From contig CAWJEG010000016.1 of the NCBI GenBank assembly GCA_963841845.1, positions 1 to 64,000 on the forward strand: a stretch of DNA of 64,000 bases, in the 5' to 3' direction. Made by a program: the position numbers and the translations under genes. The notes under the pieces were generated by a model. The model had not been told where the DNA came from. It did not search any database and was given only the letters and a program-made list of their open reading frames with translations. Shown piece by piece: positions 55,624 to 64,000 of this stretch. Each line of letters begins with the position of its first letter. The first letter of the stretch is position 1. Source of the DNA: CAVVGZ01 sp963841845. GTDB taxonomy: Bacteria > Chloroflexota > Anaerolineae > Anaerolineales > Anaerolineaceae.

Positions 55624-56524
55624 ATGAATGAAAAAATTGGTTTTATCGGATTGGGAATCATGGGCCAGCATATGGCTGGTCACCTTTTGGCAGCCGGGTA
55701 TGAATTGTCAGTATTTGACGTGGTTCCATCACAGGTGGATGCAGTGGCAGCCAAAGGAGCCAAAGCCTGCAGCTCATGCAAGGAAGTTGCCCAAAAAAGC
55801 GATGTGGTCATTTCAATGGTTCCTGATTCTCCTGATGTTGAGAAAGTGGCCCTGGGGGAAGGCGGGATCATTGAAGCGGCGCGTGAGGGATTGATCTATA
55901 TCGATATGAGCTCTATTGCCCCAAAAACCGCCATCAAGGTGGCCGAAGAATTGGGCAAGAAGGGAGTGCTGTGCCTGGACGCCCCGGTGAGCGGTGGAGA
56001 AGCCGGCGCCATCAACGCAGCGTTATCGATCATGGTAGGAGGAACCCAGGCGGTATTTGACCAGGTTATTCCTATTTTTGAAAAAATGGGGAAAACGATT
56101 ACTCTTTGCGGAGGTAATGGCGCCGGGCAAACCGTGAAAGCCTGCAACCAGATTCAGGTTGCAATGAATTTTATCGGTATGGCAGAAGCGCTGGTGCTGG
56201 GAACCAAGGCAGGAGTCGATCCGGCTATTATTATCAAAGTATTGAGCGGCGGATACGCCCAAACCCGGGTAATGGATGTGCGCGGCCCGAAAATTATCCG
56301 GGGTGATTTTCAACCCGGGTTTCAAAAGCCGGTTTCACTACAAAGATTTAAACATTATTATGGACACGGCGAGGGCATTAAATGTCCCTCTGCCTGCCAC
56401 GGCAGTAGCCCATGAGCTGTTCTGTGCAATGATGGCAGCCGGGTTGGGTGAGCTGGATCATTCTGCTGTGATCAATATCATTGAAGACCTGGCAAAAATC
56501 CAGGCGAGAACAAAAATCGAATGA
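55624..56524 (+). CDS. 3-hydroxyisobutyrate dehydrogenase-like / tartronate semialdehyde reductase-like (one frameshift)
   Basis: A beta-hydroxyacid dehydrogenase starting MNEKIGFIGLGIMGQHMAGH (NAD fold). Substrate loop DAPVSGGEAGA and the catalytic Lys in GAGQTVKACNQ are intact. A frame change near 56325 joins IRGDFQPGF to KDLNIIMDTARALNVPLP, the normal C-terminal helical domain. Length ~299. It reduces a semialdehyde or oxidises a 3-hydroxyacid and is the last gene of the GntR-controlled operon. Confidence 0.87.
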
Positions 56525-56632
56525 CCTCAAGCCGGGTATATTGGCATGGTATTGAAATATGTTGTTTAACACATATAAGGGATTTTAACTGGGATAAATC
56601 AACAAAATTATCTTAATATAATTTAAACCCAG

Positions 56633-56661
56633 TTGACTTTTGATTTTGTTTTCTGTAAAAT
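56633..56661 (+). promoter_or_regulatory. Sigma-70 promoter of the transketolase/acetoin-type operon
   Basis: TTGACT (56633-56638), 17-bp spacer, TAAAAT (56656-56661). The predicted transcription start is near 56668, inside the LacI-type operator. Confidence 0.65.
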
Positions 56662-56665
56662 GAAT

Positions 56666-56681
56666 TTGCAAACGTTTGCAA
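56666..56681. promoter_or_regulatory. LacI-family operator, perfect 16-bp palindrome
   Basis: TTGCAAACGTTTGCAA is a perfect palindrome with the central CG step typical of LacI/GalR operators (for example CcpA and PurR sites). It covers the predicted start of transcription. The lacI-type gene at 60481 is in the operon it would control, which points to local autoregulation. Confidence 0.75.
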
Positions 56682-56700
56682 TGGCGCAAGGACGGTGGTA

Positions 56701-57537
56701 ATGGATTATTCCGATGGGCTTATCCAGGAATTGAAGATAATCAGCAATAACATCCGCCAGGAATCCATTCGTATGACGTTTACCGCCCAAAGCGGTCATC
56801 CGGGCGGATCACTGTCGGAAGCTGATATTCTGGCAGCCCTTTACTTCCATGCTTTAAGAATTGATCCAAACAATCCCCATTGGCCGGATAGAGACAGGCT
56901 TTTAATTTCCAAAGGACATGCCTGTCCGGGATGGTATGCCGCCCTGGCGCTGCGAGGATATTTTCCGGTGGAAGAACTCAGCACTTTCCGGCAGATCAAC
57001 AGCCGCCTGCAAGGCCACCCGGACATGAAAAAAACACCCGGCGTGGAAATGACTGCCGGGCCATTGGGTAATGGGCTGGCAGGCGGAGCCGGTATTGCTC
57101 TCGGGGCACGCCTCCAGAAGATGGATTTTCATACTTTTGTCCTGATCGGCGAAGGTGATTTTCAGGAAGGCTGCACCTGGGAAGCCGTCATGTTTGCCGG
57201 TTACCGCAAGCTGTCCAACCTGACCTGTATTTTTGATTACAACGATTCCCAGGTTGACGGCCCAACCCACGAGATCCTGGATGTGAGGCCAATAAAGGAT
57301 AAATGGCTGGCCTTCAATTGGGATTTCAGCGAAATTGACGGGCATGATATGGTCCAGATTCTGGAAGCCCTGGCATGGGCTAAAGAATCGACTGAAAAAC
57401 CAACCGTGATTCTTGCCAGGACAACGAAAGGGAAAGGGGTTTCCTTCATGGAAAACCAGGCTGCCTGGCATGGAAAAGCACCCAACCAGGAGCAGGCTGA
57501 CCAGGCTTTAAGAGAACTCCAGGAGGAGCTTGCGTGA
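56701..57537 (+). CDS. Transketolase, N-terminal (TPP-binding) subunit
   Basis: A ~278-residue split transketolase subunit. ATG 56701 fits the AAGGA site better than GTG 56695. TPP-binding elements are AQSGHPGGSLSEADILAALY, LISKGHACPGWYAALALRG, EMTAGPLGNGLAGGAGIALG and the Mg motif GEGDFQEGCTWEAVM...DYND. With the next gene it forms a two-subunit enzyme that transfers C2 units between ketoses and aldoses, or acts as a DXS-like relative on an unusual substrate. Confidence 0.9.
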   Translation: MDYSDGLIQELKIISNNIRQESIRMTFTAQSGHPGGSLSEADILAALYFHALRIDPNNPHWPDRDRLLISKGHACPGWYAALALRGYFPVEELSTFRQINSRLQGHPDMKKTPGVEMTAGPLGNGLAGGAGIALGARLQKMDFHTFVLIGEGDFQEGCTWEAVMFAGYRKLSNLTCIFDYNDSQVDGPTHEILDVRPIKDKWLAFNWDFSEIDGHDMVQILEALAWAKESTEKPTVILARTTKGKGVSFMENQAAWHGKAPNQEQADQALRELQEELA

Positions 57538-58474
57538 CAGAATACAAAATGCTGCGTGAATCCTTTGGAGAAGCGCTTGTCCAGCTGGGGGATGAATTCC
57601 CAAACCTGGTTGTGCTGGATGCGGATATTTCATCCTCCTTGAAAACCGGAGCATTTGCCAGCAAATTCCCGGAAAGGCATATCAATTTTGGCGTTGCAGA
57701 GCAAAATATGCTGATGAGTGCCGCCGGATTGGCAACTACCGGATTGATCCCATTGGCCTGCACCTACGCCACTTTTGCCAGCATGCGCGCCTGTGAGCAG
57801 ATCCGCAGTATGATCTGCTATCCAAAACTAAATGTAAAGGTTATGGCAACCCATGGAGGCATGGAGGTTGGCTGGGACGGACCCACCCACCAGGCGACCG
57901 AGGATATTGCCATGATGCGCAGTATCCCCAACATGACCGTGATTGTTCCAGCGGATGCCACAGCAGTACCCATCCTGCTACGCCAGGCCATTGAACTGGA
58001 TGGCCCGGTCTATTTCAGGATGGGTCGTAACCCGGTACCAGTGATTTACCAACCGCAGGTCAAGTTTAACTTTGGGCAGAGCTTCCATCCTGCGGAAGGG
58101 TGAGGGTATCCTGCTGGTTGCTGCCGGCAACATGGTAGCCACGACCCTGCAGGTTGCAGACCGGCTCAGCCTGGTTGGAGTTCATGCCAGCGTACTGGAT
58201 ATGCACACCATTAAGCCGCTGGATGGAGAAACTCTTGCCGACCATGGCGGAAAATGCTGACCTGGTAGTTACCCTGGAGGATCATAATATCATTGGCGGA
58301 TTGGGGGGGGCGGTGGCGGAATATCTATCTGAACATCTTCCCCGGAAGATGAAACGGATTGGGATTCAGGATATCTTCACCGAATCCGGGGTGCCTGAGC
58401 AGTTGTTTGCCAAGTATCACCTGGATGCGGATGGCGTTCTGGAAATCCTATTAAATATCGTGCCTGGAAAATAA
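57534..58474 (+). CDS. Transketolase, C-terminal subunit (two frameshifts)
   Basis: GTG 57534 overlaps the stop of the N-terminal subunit gene. The pyrimidine-binding domain (FPNLVVLDADISSSLKTGAF, INFGVAEQNMLMSAAGLA, THGGMEVGWDGPTHQATED) is in the first frame. Changes near 58085 and 58235 lead to EGILLVAAGNMVATTLQVAD, ASVLDMHTIKPLDGETL and VVTLEDHNIIGGLGGAVAEY. Catalytic Glu (GVAEQN) is present. About 313 residues when joined. Confidence 0.88.
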
Positions 58475-58505
58475 TCATTCCAAATAATCATGATGCGAGG
58501 GATCT

Positions 58506-59483
58506 ATGGATGAAAAAGACGAAAAATATTTAGAAATGTATCGGAAAATGTGGCTCATACGGGTGTTTGATGAGCAAACGCGTGATTTATTTATGAAGGA
58601 TATGATTCGAGGTGCCACGCACGTGTACATTGGAGAAGAAGCCATTGCGGTTGGGGTCTGTGCAGCCCTAAAGGATACAGATTACATCACCAGCACCCAT
58701 AGAGGTCACGGCCACTGCCTGGCAAAAGGCGGGGACCCAAATATGATGATGGCAGAATTATTGGGGCGCGTTGACGGCTATTGCAAAGGAAAAGGCGGTT
58801 CCATGCATATCGCTGACCTCGATCTCGGTATCCTGGGTGCCAACGGCATTGTAGGAGCAGGGATTGGTCTGGCAACCGGGGCTGCGTTTGCCTGCAAATA
58901 CCGGGAAGACGGCGGCGTTGCCGTATGTTTCTTTGGGGATGGCGCTATCAACCAGGGAGTATTTTATGAATCCGCTAACATGGCGGCATTGTGGAAATTA
59001 CCGATCATTTATGTCTGCGAGCGGAACAGGTTTGCCGAATTCAGCTACTCGGACTGGTATTTTGCTGACCCGGATCTGACCAAGCGCACTGAGCCTTTTG
59101 GGTTTAAAGGGATAGAGGTGGACGGGAATGACCTTCTGGCAGTCTACGAGCTGACTACTGAACTGGTTGCAAAGGCAAGAAAAGGGGAGGGGCCATTCTT
59201 TGTGGTTGCCGACACCTATCGCATTTACGGCCATACCATTGGTGATCCATTGGCCTATAGAACAGCAGGCGAGGTCGACGCCTGGAAAGAGGAGACCAAG
59301 GATCCCATCCTGCGATTTAAGAACTACCTGATCCGGGAGGAAATTGCATCTGCTGATCATGTCGCAGAAATTGAAGGTAATATCAGGCAGACCATTGACG
59401 TGGCGGTCAGTTTTGCAATGGAAAGCCCGCATCCTTCACCGGCTTCTTTAATGGAAGATTTATACGTTAACGAGGTGGAATAA
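58506..59483 (+). CDS. Thiamine-dependent E1 component alpha subunit (second, AcoA-like)
   Basis: A 325-residue TPP subunit with GAGGG before ATG 58506. Blocks match the first alpha subunit (YIGEEAIAVGVCAALKDTD, STHRGHGHCLAKGGD, GYCKGKGGSMHIAD), with TPP motif GDGAINQGVFYESAN (residues ~143-157) and CERNRFAEF. It lacks the ~35-residue N-terminal extension of the first copy. The two are about half identical, so they probably serve different substrates. The stop overlaps the next start by 1 nt. Confidence 0.9.
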   Translation: MDEKDEKYLEMYRKMWLIRVFDEQTRDLFMKDMIRGATHVYIGEEAIAVGVCAALKDTDYITSTHRGHGHCLAKGGDPNMMMAELLGRVDGYCKGKGGSMHIADLDLGILGANGIVGAGIGLATGAAFACKYREDGGVAVCFFGDGAINQGVFYESANMAALWKLPIIYVCERNRFAEFSYSDWYFADPDLTKRTEPFGFKGIEVDGNDLLAVYELTTELVAKARKGEGPFFVVADTYRIYGHTIGDPLAYRTAGEVDAWKEETKDPILRFKNYLIREEIASADHVAEIEGNIRQTIDVAVSFAMESPHPSPASLMEDLYVNEVE

Positions 59484-60463
59484 TGGCTGACAGAATTATT
59501 GAATACCGTGAAGCCTTAAATGAAGCGCTGCTGGAGGAGATGGCTCATGACCCGAATGTATTTATCATGGGTGAGGATGTAGGACGATACGGCGGAGTAT
59601 TGAAAGTCTCGCGCGGCGTGTATGAAAAATTTGGAGAAAAACGTGCCATTGATACGCCGATTGCGGAGGCAGGATTTACAGCCATTGGAGTGGGGGCTGC
59701 TCTGGCCGGCTTGCGGCCGGTAGTCGAACTGATGTACATTGATTTCAGCACCCTCGCTACGGATTCAATCATCAACCAGGCTGCCAAAGCGCGCTACATG
59801 TTCGGGGGTAAAGCCAAAGTTCCCATTGTCATACGTACCCAGGGAGGTGCTGGACGCGGTAATGCCGGGCAGCATTCCCAAAGCCTGGAAGCCTGGTATG
59901 TCCATATTCCCGGATTGATCGTCATTCAACCCTCCACACCGTATGATGCCAAGGGCTTGTTCAAGTCAGCCATCCGCAGCGATAATCCGGTTGTCTTCAT
60001 TGAACACAAACTCCTCTATAACACAAAAGGTCCAGTTCCGGAGGGTGAATACCTTATCCCCATCGGGAAAGCAGATATTAAACGCGAGGGAAAGGATCTT
60101 ACCATTGTTGCTACATCAAGAATGGTGCTATTTGCCCTCAGTGCAGCCGAAAAACTAGCCCGGGAAGGTATTGATGTCGAGGTTGTTGATCCGCGAACAC
60201 TCAAACCCCTGGATATGGAAACTATTGGTGATTCAGTCAGGAAGACACACCGCCTATTGATCGTCAACGAGGGAGTTCGTACCTGCGGGTATGCAGGTGA
60301 GGTTATGGCGCGTGCTTATGAAGAGGTATTTGATTATCTGGATGCGCCGATTGTACGAGTTACCACAGAGGATGTGGTGATCCCATTCAGCGGTGTATTG
60401 GAATTAATTGCCATTCCCAGTGAAGAAAAAATCATCGATGCGGCACGAGGTTTTTTTAGTTAG
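59483..60463 (+). CDS. Thiamine-dependent E1 component beta subunit (second, AcoB-like)
   Basis: A 326-residue subunit (MADRIIEYREALNEALLEEM) with GEDVGRYGGVLKVSRGVYEK, RAIDTPIAEAGFTAIGVGAA, GNAGQHSQSLEAWYVHIPG, VVDPRTLKPLDMETIGDS and the terminal PSEEKIIDAARGFF. Frame undamaged. It pairs with the preceding alpha subunit. Confidence 0.92.
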   Translation: MADRIIEYREALNEALLEEMAHDPNVFIMGEDVGRYGGVLKVSRGVYEKFGEKRAIDTPIAEAGFTAIGVGAALAGLRPVVELMYIDFSTLATDSIINQAAKARYMFGGKAKVPIVIRTQGGAGRGNAGQHSQSLEAWYVHIPGLIVIQPSTPYDAKGLFKSAIRSDNPVVFIEHKLLYNTKGPVPEGEYLIPIGKADIKREGKDLTIVATSRMVLFALSAAEKLAREGIDVEVVDPRTLKPLDMETIGDSVRKTHRLLIVNEGVRTCGYAGEVMARAYEEVFDYLDAPIVRVTTEDVVIPFSGVLELIAIPSEEKIIDAARGFFS

Positions 60464-60480
60464 GGAAAAGAATTTGTATC

Positions 60481-61476
60481 ATGTCAACCACGATTAAGCA
60501 AATTGCCAGCGAACTGGGGATCAGTCCATCTACTGTTTCCCGTGCACTTTCCGGCTATCCATATGTTGCCAAGACAACCAGGGAGAAAATCTTAACCAAG
60601 GCTGACGAGATGACCTATACGCCTAACCTGTGGGCCCAGAGCCTGGTAGGAGCCGGCACGAACATAATCGGGTGCGTGGTATTGGAGTTATCCAACCCAT
60701 TTTTTATTCCCATGCTGCGGGCAATAGAGGATATCACTGACCAGCGAGGATACATTACCTTTATTGGTGAATCAAGAAGAGACCTTGAAACAGAGAAGCA
60801 GGTTATTGAGCGCCTGCGCAGGATACGAGTTTCCGGTGTGGTGATTACGCCTGTACTTTCTGATCTAAGCCACCTGGAGAAACTTGAAAAGGAAGGGGTG
60901 CCGGTTGTCGTAGCCGGACGAAACCCGGATAAATTTGATTCCGTCAATGTTGACAATGTAAAAAGCGGTATGCTGGCAGGAAAGCACTTTGTTGAAATGG
61001 GATTTAAGAAAATCGCATATGTCCAGAGTGGAGATCCTTTCAATTATCCAGAGAGAGACCGCCTGATTGGCTTCAAAAAAACTCTCGCCGAAGCCGGGCA
61101 GGAATTAATGGCGATTTATTCTGTAGGAAATAACCGCATTACAGGCGGCGAAAAAGCGGGCGATATGTGGCTTTTTGATAGTAATCAACCGGACGCTGTC
61201 TTCTGCTCCAATGACCTGTTGGCCATGGGATTTGTGCAGCGCATAGTCCGGCAGTGCATCCAGATACCCGATGATGTGGCAGTACTGGGCCATGATGACA
61301 TTCCATTTGCGGATACCTTTGTGGTTCCCCTTTCAACCATTGCGATGCCAAAGTTCGAGCTGGGTGAACACGCAGTAAATTTACTGATGGAACGTATTGC
61401 CGATTATGAATATCCACATGAACCCAAAATGGTCACCCTTGAACCCGAATTGATCATTCGGGAATCATGTGCCTGA
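60481..61476 (+). CDS. LacI family transcriptional regulator
   Basis: A 331-residue repressor. The DNA-binding domain is TTIKQIASELGISPSTVSRA with the hinge helix near WAQSLVGAGTN; the periplasmic-binding-protein-like sensor follows (IIGCVVLELSNPFFIPMLR, PVVVAGRNPDKFDSVNVDN, DAVFCSNDLLAMGFVQ, LGHDDIPFADTFVVPLSTIA). It sits mid-operon, between the E1 genes and an SDR gene. The palindrome at 56666-56681 is its most likely target; sugars or sugar acids are usual effectors. Confidence 0.9.
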   Translation: MSTTIKQIASELGISPSTVSRALSGYPYVAKTTREKILTKADEMTYTPNLWAQSLVGAGTNIIGCVVLELSNPFFIPMLRAIEDITDQRGYITFIGESRRDLETEKQVIERLRRIRVSGVVITPVLSDLSHLEKLEKEGVPVVVAGRNPDKFDSVNVDNVKSGMLAGKHFVEMGFKKIAYVQSGDPFNYPERDRLIGFKKTLAEAGQELMAIYSVGNNRITGGEKAGDMWLFDSNQPDAVFCSNDLLAMGFVQRIVRQCIQIPDDVAVLGHDDIPFADTFVVPLSTIAMPKFELGEHAVNLLMERIADYEYPHEPKMVTLEPELIIRESCA

Positions 61477-61524
61477 CAGGTGAAAAGGATAAGGAAAATT
61501 GTATGAGTGTATATCGGAGGATAG

Positions 61525-62277
61525 ATGGGTAAATTGACCGATAGGGTTGCGCTTGTCACCGGTGGAGCGAGTGGAATTGGGAGGGCAATTGCCATAAGGT
61601 TGGCCTCTGAAGGAGCCAGTATAGCGATTGTGGATATTAATAAGCAGGCTTCACTGGAAGTGGCTATGGAGATTGCCTCACTCGGCAACAAGGCCATTGC
61701 GATTGCCTGTGATGTGACCGAAGAAGATCAGGTTAATGGGGCTGTGCGGCGTACAGTTGATGAGTTGGGGGCGCTCCATATTTTGGTTAACAATGCCGGA
61801 GTAAGCCCATTAAAACCGTTTAATGAACTTGAATTGGCAGAATGGAACAAAGTGCTGGCAATCAACCTCACCGGTCCATTCCTGTTTATGAAAGCGGCTT
61901 TTCCGCATATTGCAGAGGCCGGGCGAATGGGACGCATCATTAACATGGGGTCGCTGGCCGGGCAGATTGGGGGTATTGCTGTTGGGCTCCACTATACTGC
62001 CAGTAAAGGCGGAATCATGGCGGTGACCAAACAAATGGCCAAGTTACTTGCCCCATACCGGGCAACGGCCAACAATATCGCCCCGGCGACCACGGATACA
62101 CCCCTGGTCCAGGCCTGGCCTGAAGAAACCAGGCAGGCATTGATCAAACAGATCCCTCTTGGCAGGCTTGTTCATGCTGAGGATGTTGCGGGAGCAGCAT
62201 TATTTCTTGCCTCGGATGACGCGCAGTTTATCACCGGGGCGACGATTAATGTCAACGGCGGTATGTTTATCGCCTGA
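61525..62277 (+). CDS. Short-chain dehydrogenase/reductase
   Basis: A 250-residue classical SDR behind GGAGG. NAD(P) motif GGASGIGRAIAIRLASEGA, NNAGVSPL, catalytic Ser in NMGSLAGQIGG and YTASK, plus the C-terminal LFLASDDAQFITGATINVNG. It likely oxidises a hydroxyl group of the pathway substrate; FabG-like in sequence. Confidence 0.9.
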   Translation: MGKLTDRVALVTGGASGIGRAIAIRLASEGASIAIVDINKQASLEVAMEIASLGNKAIAIACDVTEEDQVNGAVRRTVDELGALHILVNNAGVSPLKPFNELELAEWNKVLAINLTGPFLFMKAAFPHIAEAGRMGRIINMGSLAGQIGGIAVGLHYTASKGGIMAVTKQMAKLLAPYRATANNIAPATTDTPLVQAWPEETRQALIKQIPLGRLVHAEDVAGAALFLASDDAQFITGATINVNGGMFIA

Positions 62278-62295
62278 ACCATAAAGGAGGATGAA

Positions 62296-63115
62296 ATGGC
62301 AAAAAATCTTGCAGAAAAATTTACCGACTTAATGGCTGAAGCAGAAATTGTGGACCTGTCCCATCTCATAGCAGAAGACCTGCCGGCGGCATGGCCAACC
62401 CATATGCCGCTGCAAATACGGGTCTGGAATTACTACACCGAACAAACGGGTATGCACTATGTGCAGTCCAAAGCGACTTTCCAGACACGCTGGATGACGA
62501 TGGACGAACATGTCGGCACACATTTTGACGCTCCCCCTCATTTTATCCCGCCTTCACAATCTGGGCTGCCTTATGCCAATGAATGGGGTGACATATCCGG
62601 AGATAAAGTGCCGATGGAACAAATGATCGGTCCCGCAGCGGTCATTGACTGCAGAGAGCTGGATGGAAAGGCGGAAAATGGTGCCAGCCCCCTGGTTGAA
62701 GTTGGCTTCGTAAAGAAATGGGAAAGCCTGCTATGGCGAGATCAAGGCGGGCGATATTGTCGTGTTTTTTTCCGGCTGGGATAAGCACTACGTCAAGGGT
62801 CCCGCAGGTGACCATTTTGGAGCGACAGTGATCCATGGAACAACACCTGCCTGGGTAGCTCCTTCCCTGGGGACGATCGACTACCTGTTTGATAAGGGTG
62901 TGCGCTGCCTGGCTACCGATGGAGCAAGCGTGGGTGCAGCCCACATCGGGGTTGAAACGCATGTTGGTGGGCTTGGAAAAGGGATGGTGTACATTGAGGC
63001 GCTGACCAATTTAGCGAAACTACCACCCAGCGGATCTTTCCTGGTCTTCCTGCCCCTCAAGATCAAAGGTTCAACCGGTGCACCGGGGCGCGCTTTTGCA
63101 GTTGTTGCGAAATAA
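62296..63115 (+). CDS. Cyclase family protein (kynurenine formamidase-like metal hydrolase, one frameshift)
   Basis: ATG 62296 follows AAAGGAGG. The metal signature is DEHVGTHFDAPPHFIP, the HxGTHxDxPxH motif of the cyclase/formamidase fold, preceded by VDLSHLIAEDLP. A frame change near 62745 leads to VVFFSGWDKHYVKG, then AVRCLATDGASVGAAH-like sequence and VFLPLKIKGSTGAPGRA at the end. Length ~272. Members hydrolyse amides, lactones or cyclic imide-like bonds, which fits a ring-opening or deformylation step. Confidence 0.85.
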
Positions 63116-63182
63116 ATGGTTGCTTGATATTGATATTCATCAGTCATAAGACCCTTTAAGAAATGGTTGAAAGGTTGAGATT

Positions 63183-64000
63183 ATGGCGATAGAGATCACG
63201 ATGCCCAAGCTTGGGTTAACGATGGAAGAAGGAACAGTTACATACTGGCTGGTCAAAGAAGGGCAGCCTGTTGTGGCGGGGAAACCTCTCCTGACAGTAG
63301 AAACCGACAAGGTCTCCATAGATGTGGAGGCACCAGCCAACGGAATCTTGCTGAAAATTCTGGTTGAGGAAGGAGTTACGGTCCCGATTTCCACAACCAT
63401 TGCCTATATTGGAGAACCCGGTGAAAATGTCCCGGAAAAGGTCGAAAAGCAAGCCGAACCGGAAGCAATTGCACCTGCTATGACCCGGACTGTTGAAAAA
63501 CAAGCAGCTGCCAGTCCGAGGGAATCCGGGAAACCCGTTTCCATTTCTCCAATAGCCAAAAAAATGGCTGTTGAAAACAATATCCCCTATGAGAATATCA
63601 ATGGATCAGGACCGGGCGGCAGGATCGTTGAAGATGATATCCGCAAAGCCATACAGGAAATGACACAGGAAAAACTGGAGGAAGCATTTACTGTTGAAAA
63701 GTTGTCCTCGATCAAGCGGGTAACTGCCCAGCGCATGAGCGAGAGTTTCCGCAATGTACCCCATTTTTACCTTCGCCGCCAGCTTAATATGGAAAAAATG
63801 GCCGTATTAAAAGAGAGACTTGGGAATGATGCCAACCTGGCAGGCCAGGGAAAAATAACCTTCACAGATTTAATGCTAAAAGCGCTTGCGGAAGCCTTGA
63901 AAGATCATCCTTACCTGAATGCAGCCTGGTCTGATGAGGGAATCCGTCTTTACCAGAAAGTAAATCTCGGGGTTGCCATTGCTGTAACACAGGGTCTGGT
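63183..64000 (+). CDS. Dihydrolipoyl acyltransferase E2 (second, runs off the window)
   Basis: Begins MAIEITMPKLGLTMEEGTVT at 63183 with GAAAGG upstream. The lipoyl Lys is in TVETDKVSIDVEAP. After a Pro/Ala/Glu linker, the subunit-binding domain is canonical (SPIAKKMAVENNIPYENING then GSGPGGRIVEDDIRKAI), unlike that of the first E2. The catalytic domain has started (SIKRVTAQRMSESFRNVPHF, KITFTDLMLKALAEAL) when the window ends. It is the acyltransferase of the second complex. Confidence 0.92.
   Translation, partial: MAIEITMPKLGLTMEEGTVTYWLVKEGQPVVAGKPLLTVETDKVSIDVEAPANGILLKILVEEGVTVPISTTIAYIGEPGENVPEKVEKQAEPEAIAPAMTRTVEKQAAASPRESGKPVSISPIAKKMAVENNIPYENINGSGPGGRIVEDDIRKAIQEMTQEKLEEAFTVEKLSSIKRVTAQRMSESFRNVPHFYLRRQLNMEKMAVLKERLGNDANLAGQGKITFTDLMLKALAEALKDHPYLNAAWSDEGIRLYQKVNLGVAIAVTQGL

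Noticed and set aside
1..64000. rRNA and tRNA genes
   Set aside because: I looked for the usual conserved cores and cloverleaf T-arm patterns by eye and saw none convincing; a covariance search would be decisive.

Overview
The window reads as a chromosomal segment of an anaerobic or facultative Gram-variable bacterium, most likely a member of the Chloroflexota (Anaerolineae-like). This rests on a divergent system I cytochrome c maturation cluster whose CcmE has Cys instead of His at the haem site, lipoproteins with long Thr/Pro/Ala linkers after the lipobox, an LVIVD-repeat lipoprotein, a glycyl radical enzyme, and intergenic spacers full of short hairpin repeats. No rRNA, tRNA or CRISPR array was recognised, so the taxonomy is an inference.

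Layout. (1) 1-5.2 kb, minus strand: a type I restriction-modification and defence island (single-TRD S-like protein, HsdM, RhuM, HsdS, AAA ATPase of the PrrC/RloC type) in which every gene is frame-broken. (2) 5.2-14.5 kb: small paralogous proteins, an LVIVD-repeat lipoprotein, an MFS exporter and a beta-CASP metallo-beta-lactamase nuclease, separated by spacers with four kinds of short repeats and an IS1182-type transposase remnant. (3) 15.0-25.0 kb: a ccm cluster in the order ccmE, ccmF, (inverted M28 peptidase), ccmH, ccmG/resA-like, a zinc-ribbon CcmI-like protein, a dihaem cytochrome c fused to a membrane-anchored tail, ccmA, ccmB, ccmC, ccmD. (4) 25.2-33.3 kb: an assortment including a DHFR-fold protein, an overlapping two-gene nucleotidyltransferase module, an LLM-class flavin enzyme, a zinc alcohol dehydrogenase, and a glycyl radical enzyme with its activase. 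(5) 33.3-50.5 kb, visibly more AT-rich at its start: a catabolic cluster with an aminotransferase-fold protein lacking the PLP lysine, a true aminotransferase, an epimerase, a complete dipeptide/oligopeptide ABC importer, then an SDR, a cytosine-deaminase-like amidohydrolase, an M24 (creatinase-like) hydrolase, two amidohydrolase-2 proteins, a DegT aminotransferase, a D-2-hydroxyacid dehydrogenase and a GntR regulator. (6) 50.8-64 kb: two adjacent operons, each with a visible promoter and operator. The first (GntR, metallo-beta-lactamase fold protein, E1 alpha, E1 beta, E2, 3-hydroxyisobutyrate-dehydrogenase-like) sits behind an inverted repeat overlapping its -10 region. The second (split transketolase, a second E1 alpha/E1 beta, LacI, SDR, cyclase, a second E2) sits behind a perfect 16-bp LacI-type palindrome at the predicted start of transcription.

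How it fits together. Regions 5 and 6 look like one large substrate-specific catabolic island: import by the peptide-type ABC transporter, hydrolysis and transamination of a nitrogen-containing compound, and thiamine-diphosphate chemistry (two acetoin/2-oxoacid dehydrogenase-type complexes plus a two-subunit transketolase) on the carbon skeleton. No E3 (lipoamide dehydrogenase) is in the window. The actual substrate cannot be read from the sequence.

Caveat. Reading-frame breaks are very frequent in 1-5 kb and 34-50 kb and occasional elsewhere. They could be genuine decay or uncorrected insertion/deletion errors in a long-read or metagenome assembly. For broken genes the coordinates span the whole reconstructed gene.
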